The notes beneath the pieces were generated by a model, which made no database searches, had not been told where the DNA came from, and saw only the letters and a list, made by a program, of their open reading frames with translations. From Streptomyces sp. NRRL S-37 (lineage in GTDB: Bacteria > Actinomycetota > Actinomycetes > Streptomycetales > Streptomycetaceae), in assembly GCF_000721605.1 (NCBI RefSeq), contig NZ_JOIZ01000032.1, positions 34,416-98,415 of the forward strand: a DNA stretch of 64,000 nucleotides, given 5' to 3'. The translations under genes were made by a program, and so were the position numbers. Positions within the stretch are counted from its first letter, which is position 1; every line of letters begins with the position of its first letter. Shown here one piece after another: positions 18,271 through 27,172 of the stretch.

Positions 18271-19593
18271 GTGGCCATCGTTTTCGTACTCATCGCGCTC
18301 CTGGTCGTGGCCGTCCTGGTGACGGGCAACTGGTACGTGTGGCGGCGCCTGTTCCGGGACACCACGGAGGGGCCGGGCGCGGTGCGCCGCGCGGGCGCCG
18401 TGCTGTTCGTCGGCGGCTGGGCGCTGACCGTCGGGGCCTTCGTCGCCGGGCGCAGCGGGGCCCCCTTCTGGCTCAAGCAGGTCCTGGCCTGGCCCGGATA
18501 CCTGTGGCTGGCCCTGGCCCTGTACCTGCTGCTGGCGGTGCTCGCGGGCGAACTGGTGCGCCCGGTGCTGCGGCGGTTCCTGGAGCGGCGGGCGGGGGCG
18601 TCGGAGGAGGCGGTACCCGTCCCCGCGCGGCCGGAGCCGATAGCGGCCGGGCAGGGCGCGGGGCGCGGTCCTGACAGCGGGACGGACGGCGGGACGGACG
18701 GCGGGACGGACGGGGGTGACCCGGCGGCCGACGGCGCTGTCCCCGGCCCGCGGGAGGAGCCCGCCGGTCCTTCCCGGCGTCTGTTCGTCTCCCGTGTCGT
18801 CGGCGGGGCCGCCGCCGCGGCGGCCGTGGGGACCGTCGGCTACGGGACGTACGGCGTGCTGCGCGGGCCGCGCGTGAAGCGGGTCACCGTGCCGCTCGCC
18901 AAGCTTCCCCGCGCGGCGCACGGTTACCGCATCGCGGTGGTCAGCGACATCCACCTCGGGCCGGTGCTCGGACGCGGCTTCGCGCAGAAGGTCGTCGACA
19001 CGGTCAACTCGACCCAGGCGGACCTGATCGCGGTCGTCGGCGACCTGGTGGACGGAAGCGTGAAGGACCTCGGACCGGCCGCGGCCCCCCTGGCGCAACT
19101 GAGGGCACGTCACGGGTCGTTCTTCGTCACCGGCAACCACGAGTACTTCTCCGGTGCCGAGCAGTGGGTCGAGGAGGTGCGGCGGCTCGGGCTGAACCCG
19201 CTGGAGAACGCCCGCAGGGAGCTGCCGCACTTCGACCTGGCGGGGGTCAACGACGTGGCCGGCGAGGACGAGGGGCAGGGCCCGGACTACGCGAAGGCGC
19301 TCGGGGACCGGGACCGGGGGCGGGCGTGTGTGCTGCTCGCCCACCAGCCGGTGCAGATCCATGACGCCGTCGACCACGGTGTCGACCTCCAGCTGTCCGG
19401 TCACACCCACGGCGGGCAGCTGTTCCCCGGCAACCTCGTGGCCGGTCTGGCCAATCCCACGCTTGCGGGGCTCGAGCGGTACGGCGACACCCAGTTGTAC
19501 GTCAGCCGGGGAGCCGGTGCGTGGGGGCCGCCCACGCGGGTGGGGGCGCCGTCGGACATCACGGTGATCGAGCTGGCGTCGAAGCAGGCCTGA
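18271..19593 (+). CDS. membrane-anchored metallophosphoesterase
   Basis: 440 residues from GTG 18271. The first 100 residues carry about three transmembrane helices, then a linker with the repeat GTDGGTDGGTDGG. A calcineurin-like domain follows with all metal-ligand motifs: VSDIHLG, VVGDLVDG, TGNHEYFSG, LLAHQP and LSGHTHGGQLFP. A helix at about 170-190 preceded by SRRLFVSRVVGG looks like a twin-arginine-like or anchor segment. Such YkuE/YaeI-like proteins often act on UDP-diacylglucosamine or nucleotides; the substrate is not known here. It ends at the convergent repeat region shared with the histidine kinase. Confidence 0.88.
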   Translation: MAIVFVLIALLVVAVLVTGNWYVWRRLFRDTTEGPGAVRRAGAVLFVGGWALTVGAFVAGRSGAPFWLKQVLAWPGYLWLALALYLLLAVLAGELVRPVLRRFLERRAGASEEAVPVPARPEPIAAGQGAGRGPDSGTDGGTDGGTDGGDPAADGAVPGPREEPAGPSRRLFVSRVVGGAAAAAAVGTVGYGTYGVLRGPRVKRVTVPLAKLPRAAHGYRIAVVSDIHLGPVLGRGFAQKVVDTVNSTQADLIAVVGDLVDGSVKDLGPAAAPLAQLRARHGSFFVTGNHEYFSGAEQWVEEVRRLGLNPLENARRELPHFDLAGVNDVAGEDEGQGPDYAKALGDRDRGRACVLLAHQPVQIHDAVDHGVDLQLSGHTHGGQLFPGNLVAGLANPTLAGLERYGDTQLYVSRGAGAWGPPTRVGAPSDITVIELASKQA

Positions 19594-19645
19594 CGGGGCG
19601 TCGGGGTGGGCCGGGGGTGGGTTCCGCTCACCCGCGCTCACGGGG

Positions 19646-19782
19646 TGCCTCCCCCACTCTCGGCTCCTCCCCCACTCTCGGCTTCGCTCGAGCGGGGGAC
19701 CCCCATGAGCGGGGGGACCCCCATCGCCCACCCGTGCCGCCCTGGGGGTACCTCCCAGGCCTTTAAGGCACTGGGGGAGGCA
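19646..19782. repeat. intergenic GC-rich inverted/direct repeat element
   Basis: CCTCCCCCACTCTCGGC occurs at 19648-19664 and again at 19666-19682. GACCCCCAT-type units and GAGCGGGGG follow, and the block is bounded by an 11-base inverted repeat (19646-19656 with 19772-19782). This is the style of small palindromic intergenic repeat common in streptomycetes. Sitting between convergent genes, it probably also terminates transcription from both sides. Confidence 0.65.
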
Positions 19783-19797
19783 CGACTGCCCGCGGTC

Positions 19798-21297
19798 TCA
19801 GGCCGTGCGGCTCGACGCGGTGGGGGCCGGTTCGTCGTCCGCCGGGCACGCTCCCGGCCGGGCCGGCAGGGTCACGGTCACCTCCAGCCCCTCGCCCGGC
19901 GCCGTCCGTACCGCCACCTCACCCCCGTGGGCCCGCACCACGCCCTGCACGATCGCCATGCCGAGACCGCTCCCCGCGCCCCCGCCCGCGCGGAAGAAGC
20001 GGTCGAAGACGCGCGCCGCGTCCTCCGCCGCGAGGCCCGGCCCGTCGTCCGCCACGGACAGCCGCACCACCCCGTCCGCGCGGACCACCCCGAGCCGTAC
20101 CGCGACGTCCGCCGGAGTGTGCGTCCGCACATTGCCCAGCAGGTTCCCCAGGACCTGCCGCAGCCCCGACTCGTCCGCGCGCACCAGCACCACGCCGTCC
20201 GCGTCCACGGTCACCGCCCGTTCCGGCTGCTGCACCCGCAGGTCCTCCGCCGCGTCCCGCACCAGCCGGCACACGTCCACGTTCCGCAGCCGCAGTTCGG
20301 GACGCTGGTCCAGCCGGGCCAGCACCAGCAGTTCGTCGACGAGCCGCCCCATGCGGTCGGACTCCGCCAGCATCCTGTCCCAGGCCCGCCTGCGCTCCGT
20401 CGGCTCGCGCAGCATCCCCCGGTCGTACAGCTGGAGGTAGCCGCGTATCGCGGCCAGCGGCGTCCGCAGCTCGTGCGAGGCATCGGCGACGAACCGCCGG
20501 AGCTGGGCCGCGCTGCGCTCGCGCGTGCGGTACGCCGACTCGACCTGCTGGAGCATCGAGTTGAGGGCGAGCCGTAGCTGCTCCACCTCGAGGATCGTCT
20601 CCCGGCTGGAGGGCACCCGCCGGGTCAGATCACCCTCCGCGATCGCCGACGAGGTCTCCACCATGTCCTCCAGCGGCCGCATCCGCCGCCGCACACTGAA
20701 CATGGTCAGACAGGCCAGCAGCAGCAACAGCAGCGTCCCGATGGCCAGGTCGAGCTTGACCGCCTTGGCGACGCCGTCGTGCACCGCCTCGGTGGAGCCG
20801 GCGATCAGGATGTACGTGCCGTCCGCGAGCCGGGTGGCGGTGACGCGGTAGGCGGCACCGCGCACGGTGACGTCGTGCGGTTCCGGGTCCTGGAGCAGGG
20901 TGCGCGCGTCGCCCACCGCGTCGGCCAGGTCGCGCTGGGCCTTCGTCGGTTCGAAGCCGAGGACGCCGACGGGCTCGCCCCGGGTGTTCACGGCGGCGAA
21001 GATCGAGTCCGGGTCCTCCTCCCGGTTCCAGTCCGGGTCCACCCGGTCGCGGAAGAAGCTCAGCACACCCAGCGAGTCGATCTGCCGCAGCGTCAGCTCC
21101 GAGCCGCCCAACGAGTCACGGGTCCGGGTCAGCTCCGTGTCGATCTGGTCCAGCAGGTAGTAGCGCATGCCCATCACACTCACCGCGGTGGCCGCCACGA
21201 TGCCGAGGGCCAGCAGCACCACGTTGGCCAGGGTCAGCGCCCCGCGCAGCGAGTGGATACCCCACCCCGGGCCCGTGTTCCGGATCGGGATCCTCAC
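19798..21297 (-). CDS. sensor histidine kinase (HAMP, class I)
   Basis: 499 residues. One transmembrane helix near residues 22-44, an extracytoplasmic sensor region (about 45-180) and a second helix (about 183-202) lead into a HAMP domain. The dimerisation box follows with phospho-acceptor H275 (FVADASHELRTPLAAIRGY). The ATPase domain has the N box (LGNLLGNVRTHTP), G1 (VADDGPGL) and G2 (GAGSGLGMAIVQGV). Its start overlaps the response regulator's stop by 4 bases, so they form a two-component pair. The stimulus is unknown; the divergent MMPL exporter is a possible target. Confidence 0.93.
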   Translation of the reverse strand: MRIPIRNTGPGWGIHSLRGALTLANVVLLALGIVAATAVSVMGMRYYLLDQIDTELTRTRDSLGGSELTLRQIDSLGVLSFFRDRVDPDWNREEDPDSIFAAVNTRGEPVGVLGFEPTKAQRDLADAVGDARTLLQDPEPHDVTVRGAAYRVTATRLADGTYILIAGSTEAVHDGVAKAVKLDLAIGTLLLLLLACLTMFSVRRRMRPLEDMVETSSAIAEGDLTRRVPSSRETILEVEQLRLALNSMLQQVESAYRTRERSAAQLRRFVADASHELRTPLAAIRGYLQLYDRGMLREPTERRRAWDRMLAESDRMGRLVDELLVLARLDQRPELRLRNVDVCRLVRDAAEDLRVQQPERAVTVDADGVVLVRADESGLRQVLGNLLGNVRTHTPADVAVRLGVVRADGVVRLSVADDGPGLAAEDAARVFDRFFRAGGGAGSGLGMAIVQGVVRAHGGEVAVRTAPGEGLEVTVTLPARPGACPADDEPAPTASSRTA

Positions 21298-21983
21298 GTC
21301 AGGCCGTACCCGACCCCGCGCCGGGTGGTGATCACCGGCGGGCCCAGGGCGTCGAGTTTGCGCCGCAGATAGCTGATGTAGGTCTCGACGACGGTCGACT
21401 CGGCCGGGGCGTGCTCGTACTGCCAGACATGGCGCAGCAGTTGGTCCTTCGGCACGATCCGGCCGCCGTTGCGCACCAGGAAGCGCAGCAGCGCGTACTC
21501 GGTGGGGGTGAGCTCCACCGAGCGGCCCGCGCGGCGCACCGAGTACGTCGTCTCGTCCAGTTCCAGGTCGCCGTGGCGCAGCGGCGCCCGCTGCGGGAGG
21601 ACGTCGGCGGGGCGGGTGCGGCGCAGGACGGCGGTGACCCGGGCGACGACCTCGTCGATGTTGAACGGCTTGGTGATGTAGTCGTCGCCGAAGCCGAGCG
21701 CGCCGACGACCTCGGCGGGCGCGTCCCGCGCGGTGAGGAACACCAGCGCCAGCTCCGGCCGCCGGGACCGCAGTTCACGGCCGAGGGCGCGGCCGTCGCC
21801 GTCCGGGAGCATCACGTCGAGCAGAGCGGCGTCGGGGCGGGTGTGCTCGGTCAGCGCGAGCGCCTCGCGGACCGTGCCCGCGGTCATGACCTCGAAACGG
21901 TGGTAGCGCAGGGCGATGGCGAGGACGTCCGCGATGCTCTCCTCGTCCTCCACGACCAGCACGGTGCCGGGAGCTGTCGTCAT
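21294..21983 (-). CDS. OmpR/PhoB-family response regulator
   Basis: 229 residues. The receiver domain has the acidic pocket E12-D13, phospho-acceptor D56 (ALLDVMLPDGDG) and the switch lysine K105 (YITKPFN). The C-terminal winged helix runs from about 135, with ELTPTEYALLRFLVRNGGRI and the ending TRRGVGYGL typical of OmpR-type DNA-binding domains. It is the first gene of the pair with the histidine kinase and is divergent from the MMPL gene at a distance of 154 bases, where its own operator is likely to lie. Confidence 0.94.
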   Translation of the reverse strand: MTTAPGTVLVVEDEESIADVLAIALRYHRFEVMTAGTVREALALTEHTRPDAALLDVMLPDGDGRALGRELRSRRPELALVFLTARDAPAEVVGALGFGDDYITKPFNIDEVVARVTAVLRRTRPADVLPQRAPLRHGDLELDETTYSVRRAGRSVELTPTEYALLRFLVRNGGRIVPKDQLLRHVWQYEHAPAESTVVETYISYLRRKLDALGPPVITTRRGVGYGLT

Positions 21984-22137
21984 GCCCCCAGTATCGGCGG
22001 AACCCCCTTCGCCCGTACCGGTGTTCGCTTTGGAGTTCCTTGAGAGTCCCGCGCCGGTCGTGTCCCCGCGCGGGTGCCGCCGTCGATGCTGCTGCCCAGG
22101 GCCTGGGGGACCGACCGAGCGACGAAGGAGCGGAAAC

Positions 22138-24564
22138 GTGGCGGTATTGGCACGCTGGTGCTATCGGCATCGGCTGGTGGTCCTGCTGGTGTGGGTGGGG
22201 GCGCTGCTCGGACTGGGGGTCTCGGCGAGCAGTGCGGGCACGAACTACGCGGAGGTCTTCTCGCTGCCGGACACCGACTCCAAGCGGGCGTACGACCTGA
22301 TGGAGCGGGCGTTCCCGGAACGCGCCGGCGACACCGACACCGTGGTGTGGAAGGTCGACGAGGGCTCCGTGCGGGACGACTCCGTACGGTCCCGGATCGA
22401 GCCGGCGCTGACGGAGATCGGGCGCATGGAGGGCGTCGGCGCCGTCACGAATCCCTACGGCGAGCAGGGCGCGGCGCAGATCAGCGAGGACGGGCGGATC
22501 GCCTACGCGCAGGTCACGTTCGCCGAGCAGGCGGACGCCGTGCCGAAGGAGCTGGTCCAGGACGTCGTCGACACGGCGCAGGGCGCCGCGCGCGACGGGC
22601 TCCAGGTGGAGCTGGGCGGCCAGGCCATCACGCGCGTCCAGGAACCGCCGACGGGCACCGCCGAACTGGTCGGCATCCTGGCCGCCGCCGTCGTGCTGTT
22701 CGTGGCCTTCGGGTCGCTCTTCGCGATGCTGCTGCCGATCGTGGTCGCCGTCTTCGGCGTCGGCACCGGCATGTTCGGCACCCAGCTGCTCAGCCACGTC
22801 ACCAACGTCCCCGAACTCGCCACGCTGCTGTCCACGCTGATCGGCCTCGGCGTCGGCATCGACTACGCCCTGTTCATCGTCACCCGGCACCGGCGCGGCA
22901 TCCTGCGCGGCGCCGACCCGGAGGAGGCGGCGGTCACCGCCCTCAACACCTCCGGCCGCGCGGTGCTGTTCGCGGGCGGCACGGTGTGCATCGCGCTCGC
23001 CGGGATGCTGGTGACGAACCTGCGGTTCCTGGACGGCGTGGTCATCGGCACCACCCTCACCGTCGTGCTGAGCGTGCTCGCCGCCGTCACCCTGCTGCCC
23101 GCGCTGCTCGGCCTGCTCGGCCACCGGGTGCTCAGCCGCCGCCAGCGCCGCAGGCTCGCGGAGCAGGGCCCGCGGACCGAGACGGCGAGCGGACTCGCCG
23201 CGCGCTGGTCCGCCGGCGTCCAGCGCCGCCCGCGGTCCGTGGCCGTCCTCGCCGTGGTGCTGATGGCGGCGCTCGCGGTCCCGTTGCTGTCGCTGCGCCT
23301 GGGCACCGTGGACCAGGGCAACGACGACGCCTCCATGACCACCAGGAAGGCCTACGACCTGCTCGCCGAGGGCTTCGGACCCGGCTTCAACGGCCCGCTC
23401 CAGGTGGTCGTGGACGGCGAGGCGTCCGACGGCCTGGTGACGGTCCTGAAGGAGACCGAGGGCGTCGCCCAGGTCGCCGCCGTGCCGCCTGCGAACGGCG
23501 TCACCGTCATCCAGGTCGTCCCCGCCACCTCCCCGCAGGACGCGGAGACGGACCGGCTCATCGACACCCTGCGCGACGACGTCATCCCGGAGGCGGGCGT
23601 CCAGGCCCACGTCGGCGGGGTGACCGCGGTGTCCAAGGACTTCGCGACGGTGACCGGCGAGCGGCTGCCGCTGTTCATCGGCACGATCATCGGCCTGGGC
23701 TTCCTGCTCCTGCTGCTCGCGTTCCGTTCCCTGGTGGTGCCGCTGACGGCCGCCGTGATGAACCTGCTCGCGGCGGCGGCCTCCTTCGGCGTCCTGGTGA
23801 TGATCTTCCAGTGGGGCTACGGCCTGGACCTGCTGGGCCTCGGCAAGGAGGGCCCCATCGCGTCCTTCCTGCCGATCATCATGCTGTCGCTGCTGTTCGG
23901 GCTCTCCATGGACTACCAGGTGTTCCTGGTGAGCCGGATGCACGAGGAGTGGGTGCACACCCGGGACAACGCCCGCGCGGTGCGGGTCGGCCTCGCGGAG
24001 ACCAGCCGCGTCATCAACTCCGCGGCCCTGATCATGGTCTGCGTCTTCCTCGCCTTCGTGCTCAGCGGCGACTACGGCGCCGCCATGGCGGGCGTGGGGC
24101 TGGCCGCCGCGGTCGCCCTGGACGCGTTCATCCTGCGTACGGCACTGGTGCCGGCCGTGATGCACCTGTTCGGGAAGTCCAACTGGTGGCTGCCGGCCGG
24201 TCTGGAGAAGCGGCTGCCGCACCTGGCGGTGGAACCGGCGGAGGAGGAGACCGCGGCGCCCACGACGCCCTCCGGCGTTCCGGGCGGCCCCTCCTCGGTC
24301 GTCCACGGCTTCGTCCGCACGGCCGACGGCGAACCCGTCGAGGGCGCGGCCGTCACCCTGCTGACCTCGGGCGGCCGTCAGCTGGACCGCGTGGTCTCCC
24401 TCGCCGACGGCGCGTACATCGTCTCCGTACCGGCCCCGGGCACCTATCTGCTCGCGGTCACGGCGGCCTCGCTCGGCTCCCGCGCGGCCCACGTGTCCGT
24501 GACCGACGGCCCTCTGGTGCACGACGTGGAACTCACGCCCGGTGAGGTGGACGCCGTCAACTGA
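22138..24564 (+). CDS. MMPL/RND-family exporter with C-terminal carboxypeptidase-regulatory-like domain
   Basis: 808 residues from GTG 22138, preceded by GAAGGAG. Two repeats of one helix, an outer loop and five helices make the RND membrane fold. Proton-relay motifs are IGLGVGIDYALFIVTR in the first half and GLSMDYQVFLVSRMHEE in the second. MMPL proteins export lipids or small molecules. From about residue 720 a soluble tail starts at VVHGFVRTADGEPVEGAAVT and reads like a carboxypeptidase-regulatory-like beta-sandwich, unusual for this family. The stop overlaps the convergent TetR gene by 8 bases. Confidence 0.92.
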   Translation: MAVLARWCYRHRLVVLLVWVGALLGLGVSASSAGTNYAEVFSLPDTDSKRAYDLMERAFPERAGDTDTVVWKVDEGSVRDDSVRSRIEPALTEIGRMEGVGAVTNPYGEQGAAQISEDGRIAYAQVTFAEQADAVPKELVQDVVDTAQGAARDGLQVELGGQAITRVQEPPTGTAELVGILAAAVVLFVAFGSLFAMLLPIVVAVFGVGTGMFGTQLLSHVTNVPELATLLSTLIGLGVGIDYALFIVTRHRRGILRGADPEEAAVTALNTSGRAVLFAGGTVCIALAGMLVTNLRFLDGVVIGTTLTVVLSVLAAVTLLPALLGLLGHRVLSRRQRRRLAEQGPRTETASGLAARWSAGVQRRPRSVAVLAVVLMAALAVPLLSLRLGTVDQGNDDASMTTRKAYDLLAEGFGPGFNGPLQVVVDGEASDGLVTVLKETEGVAQVAAVPPANGVTVIQVVPATSPQDAETDRLIDTLRDDVIPEAGVQAHVGGVTAVSKDFATVTGERLPLFIGTIIGLGFLLLLLAFRSLVVPLTAAVMNLLAAAASFGVLVMIFQWGYGLDLLGLGKEGPIASFLPIIMLSLLFGLSMDYQVFLVSRMHEEWVHTRDNARAVRVGLAETSRVINSAALIMVCVFLAFVLSGDYGAAMAGVGLAAAVALDAFILRTALVPAVMHLFGKSNWWLPAGLEKRLPHLAVEPAEEETAAPTTPSGVPGGPSSVVHGFVRTADGEPVEGAAVTLLTSGGRQLDRVVSLADGAYIVSVPAPGTYLLAVTAASLGSRAAHVSVTDGPLVHDVELTPGEVDAVN

Positions 24565-25330
24565 CGGCGTCGGGGCGTCCGTCGCCGGCGGGCGCCCCGT
24601 TCCCCTTCCTCGCCGGGTCGGGGAGCGCCTTCGTCATCCCGGGCAGGAACTCCGTGAACAGTTCGTGCACCTCGCGCACCAGGGGCCGCAGCACCCGGAA
24701 ACGGGCCAGGGCGACGCCCCGCGCGGTGATCCGGGCGCCGCGCTCGGCCAGCCGGTAGCTGCGCTCCCGGCCCTCGGTGCGGTCGAAGATCCAGTACAGG
24801 ACGAGCCCCATCTGGGACAGCCACATCAGCTCGGGCAGGATGTCCCGCAGCTCCTCGGGCACCTTGCTCTTCGTCCCGGCGAGCACCGCGCGGTGGACGC
24901 TGATCGCCTCCACGCGCGCGTGCTCCGACTCGGAGGAGAAGGGGCTGAGCGGGCTGTCCGGGTCGGCGGCGTTCTTGAAGAACTGCACCGCGAACTCGTG
25001 GTACGGCGTGGCGATGTCCAGCCACGCCTTCAGCACGCCCGCGAGCCGGGCCTCCAGGTCGGTCTCCCGGCGCAGGACCTCCCGGACCGCCACCTGGTGC
25101 TCGGCGGCGATCCGGTCGTAGAAGCCCTGGATCAGGTGTTCCTTGCCCTCGAAGTAGTAGTACGCGTTGCCGACGGAGACCCCCGCCTCCTTGGCGATGG
25201 CCCGCATGGTCGTCTTGTCGTACCCGCGCTCCTGGAACAGCCGCATGGCCGTCTCCAGGATCAGGGCGCGGGTCTGCTCGGACTTGCTGAGGGTGGCGCC
25301 GTCACCGGGGCCGTCGTTCTTCGCGGGCAC
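24557..25330 (-). CDS. TetR-family transcriptional regulator
   Basis: 257 residues, longer than the typical 190-220. An N-terminal TetR HTH at about 15-65 reads LILETAMRLFQERGYDKTTM followed by IAKEAGVSVGNAYYYFEGKE, whose YYYF recognition helix is canonical. The C-terminal ligand domain is helical, with an Ala/Pro/Gly-rich extension. It is convergent with the MMPL exporter and about 1 kb from the two TTGAAC..GTTCAA palindromes at 26.3 kb, which are possible targets. Confidence 0.9.
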   Translation of the reverse strand: MPAKNDGPGDGATLSKSEQTRALILETAMRLFQERGYDKTTMRAIAKEAGVSVGNAYYYFEGKEHLIQGFYDRIAAEHQVAVREVLRRETDLEARLAGVLKAWLDIATPYHEFAVQFFKNAADPDSPLSPFSSESEHARVEAISVHRAVLAGTKSKVPEELRDILPELMWLSQMGLVLYWIFDRTEGRERSYRLAERGARITARGVALARFRVLRPLVREVHELFTEFLPGMTKALPDPARKGNGAPAGDGRPDAVS

Positions 25331-25361
25331 GGAAGGAGCCTAACGCCAGGGAGGGCCCGCC

Positions 25362-25865
25362 CTACGGGGCGGTGCAGGTGCCCGCGTCGCAGCCGGGCGC
25401 GGTGTAGCTCCAGCCGTCGCGCGGATCGTACGTCCACCCGTCGCCCCGGCGGTACACGCCGCCGCCCCACCCGGACACCGCCCCGCGCCACTTGGCGGCG
25501 GCCAGCACCGCGCCCTTGGCGAGCAGGGCGCCGGACGGGGTGCTCAGCCGGTGGGCCAGCCGCCGGTACTCGCGCAGCGCCCACAGGGTGACGACCCAGG
25601 CGGCGGCGCCCCGGTACACCTGCCCGCCGTCACCGACCACGGTGATCTCCTCCAGGGTGGAGGCGTGGTCGAGGCCGGGGAACCGGGCCCGCGCCGCCTC
25701 CGAGGCCGCCGGGACCAGCTCCAGGGGCACCAGCTGGGGCTGGCGCACCAGCCAGTCCCGTACGAAGGCGCACAGGGAGCACTCGGCGTCGTACAGCACG
25801 GTGAGCCGGCGGACCGGGACGCGCGCGGCGCCCCGGTCCCCGTGTGCGGCCGCCACGCCGCTCAC
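25362..25865 (-). CDS. DCC-family thiol-disulphide oxidoreductase-like protein
   Basis: 167 residues if it starts at the GTG (25863-25865) that overlaps the upstream TGA as GTGA; later starts are possible. The family signature DAECSLC (D-x-x-C-x-x-C) follows VRRLTVLY, and RFPGLDHASTLEEITVV plus the AAWVVTLWALREYRRLA helix are typical of DUF393. A Trp/Gly/Tyr-rich C-terminal tail with a CDAGTC ending is an extra. Predicted thioredoxin-like fold; reaction unknown. Confidence 0.85.
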   Translation of the reverse strand: MSGVAAAHGDRGAARVPVRRLTVLYDAECSLCAFVRDWLVRQPQLVPLELVPAASEAARARFPGLDHASTLEEITVVGDGGQVYRGAAAWVVTLWALREYRRLAHRLSTPSGALLAKGAVLAAAKWRGAVSGWGGGVYRRGDGWTYDPRDGWSYTAPGCDAGTCTAP

Positions 25866-26278
25866 GCCCCTGCCTGCGGGGCCGCCGGGGCCGCCCAGCC
25901 CTGCGGCGGCACCGGCGGGACCTGCTCCCGCTCCATCACCCCGCGCCGCCGGATCTTGTTGAGCACGTACACGTTGCCCAGGTGCATCACGCCGAGCACC
26001 AGCAGCACCACGCCGAGCTTGGTGGACAGGGCCTCGAAGATGCCGCGCGTGTCGGTGATCGTGTCGTCGTCGCTCAGGTACAGCGCGACGAAGCCGAGGT
26101 TGACGAGGTAGAAGCCGACCACCAGGAGGTGGTTGACGGCGTCGGCGAGCTTCTCGTTGCCGTGCAGCACGTCGGAGAGGAAGATCCGCCCGTTGCTGCT
26201 GAGCGTGCGAGCGACCCACACGGTCAGCCCGATGCTGACCACCAGGTAGATGACGTAGGCGATGACCGTACGGTCCAT
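25862..26278 (-). CDS. four-helix membrane protein of unknown function
   Basis: 138 residues beginning MDRTVIAYVIYLVVSIGLTV. Hydrophobic helices lie near residues 5-23, 47-67 and 85-105, and a Pro/Ala-rich tail follows. The sequence RTLSSNGRIFLSDVLHGNE after the first helix looks conserved, but I cannot assign a family. It is the first gene of a coupled pair with the DCC protein and lies directly behind the palindrome at 26294-26307, so it is probably regulated by a TetR-type repressor. Confidence 0.75.
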   Translation of the reverse strand: MDRTVIAYVIYLVVSIGLTVWVARTLSSNGRIFLSDVLHGNEKLADAVNHLLVVGFYLVNLGFVALYLSDDDTITDTRGIFEALSTKLGVVLLVLGVMHLGNVYVLNKIRRRGVMEREQVPPVPPQGWAAPAAPQAGA

Positions 26279-26293
26279 GTCCCCCAGCCCTTC

Positions 26294-26353
26294 TTGAACA
26301 CGTTCAAAACGCTGACAGGAGAGACTCTAGACCCATCTTTTGAACGTGTTCAA
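26294..26353. promoter_or_regulatory. two reverse-complementary palindromic operator candidates
   Basis: TTGAACACGTTCAA (26294-26307) and TTGAACGTGTTCAA (26340-26353) are reverse complements of one another. Each is a TTGAAC-N2-GTTCAA inverted repeat, with centres 46 bases apart. They sit just upstream of the membrane protein gene starting at 26278. The shape fits TetR-family sites; it also satisfies the TnnAACnnGTTnnA consensus I recall for KstR. The nearest TetR gene is at 24557-25330. Confidence 0.65.
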
Positions 26354-26404
26354 CTCAAGGATGCAGTGGGCTGCGTCACGGATCGGCCGTGCTCGGTGTG
26401 TGGC

Positions 26405-27016
26405 TCAGTCGGACGTGCGGGGCTGTCCCGCCCGAAGGATCTCGGTCACGTCCAGGGTGACCTTGGCGCCGATCGAGTCGGGGAGGGTGACCTGCTGGCC
26501 GGGGGAGTGGAAGCGGTGGCCGGCGTACTCGTTCCCGACCGGGTCGGTCAGGACGTGGAGACGCTGGTGCTTGCGGTCGACGATGACGTAGACGGGGACC
26601 TTCGCCTCGGCGTAGGCGGCGACCTTGGCCTTCAGGTCGTTCTTCCAGTTGCTGGAGGTGACCTCCAGGACGAGGCGGAAGCAGACCGGGTCGTAGCAGT
26701 TGTTCTCGATGAGGTGGTCGTCGATGTCGGAGTCCACGACCACCAGATCAGGAATCGCGTAGTCCTCGGTGTCGGTGGGAAGCCAGAGGCCGACGCCCTG
26801 GAGCACTTCGGCCTCCCCGCCGTGCAGTCCGGCTGTGAAGAAGGGGAGCATCAGCGTGGTCAGGGCGCGGGCGTGCGGGCCGTCCGGTGGCGGGGTCACG
26901 AGGATCTGGCCTCCGATGATCTCGACGCGGTAGCCCGGATTGCGGTCCATGAGACGGTTCGCCTCCGCGATCAGCGGACGCTCGTCATGGGGCCGCTCGA
27001 CGGATGCTGCGGACAT
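26405..27016 (-). CDS. Uma2-family (DUF820) putative restriction-endonuclease-fold protein
   Basis: 203 residues from ATG 27016, chosen for GGGAGG 7 bases upstream. The family pattern is clear: a GGQILVTPPP strand, AIPDLVVVDSDIDD (the PD of the PD-(D/E)xK fold), LVLEVTSSNWKNDLKAKVAAYAEA (E...K) and VPVYVIVDRKHQRLHVL. Uma2 proteins are very abundant in streptomycetes; nuclease activity has not been generally shown. It stands alone, convergent with nothing and followed by the TetR-like operator region. Confidence 0.87.
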   Translation of the reverse strand: MSAASVERPHDERPLIAEANRLMDRNPGYRVEIIGGQILVTPPPDGPHARALTTLMLPFFTAGLHGGEAEVLQGVGLWLPTDTEDYAIPDLVVVDSDIDDHLIENNCYDPVCFRLVLEVTSSNWKNDLKAKVAAYAEAKVPVYVIVDRKHQRLHVLTDPVGNEYAGHRFHSPGQQVTLPDSIGAKVTLDVTEILRAGQPRTSD

Positions 27017-27118
27017 CACGTGCCTCCCAGGGGCTGGTGTCGAGACCATCATCGTAGGGCGGAGGACGCCCTCACGTCCGTCTCAGCCGCGTTCACCCAA
27101 ACGTGTGGCATATGCCAG

Positions 27119-27149
27119 AGGGCCCCGTCTCCAGGGGAGACGGGGCCCT
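27119..27149 (-). terminator. terminator of the sdhCDAB operon
   Basis: A 14-bp perfect stem (27119-27132 with 27136-27149) and 3-base loop, starting 24 bases beyond the sdhB stop on the minus strand. Confidence 0.85.
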
Positions 27150-27172
27150 CACGGACGTACGGGCGACGTGCC

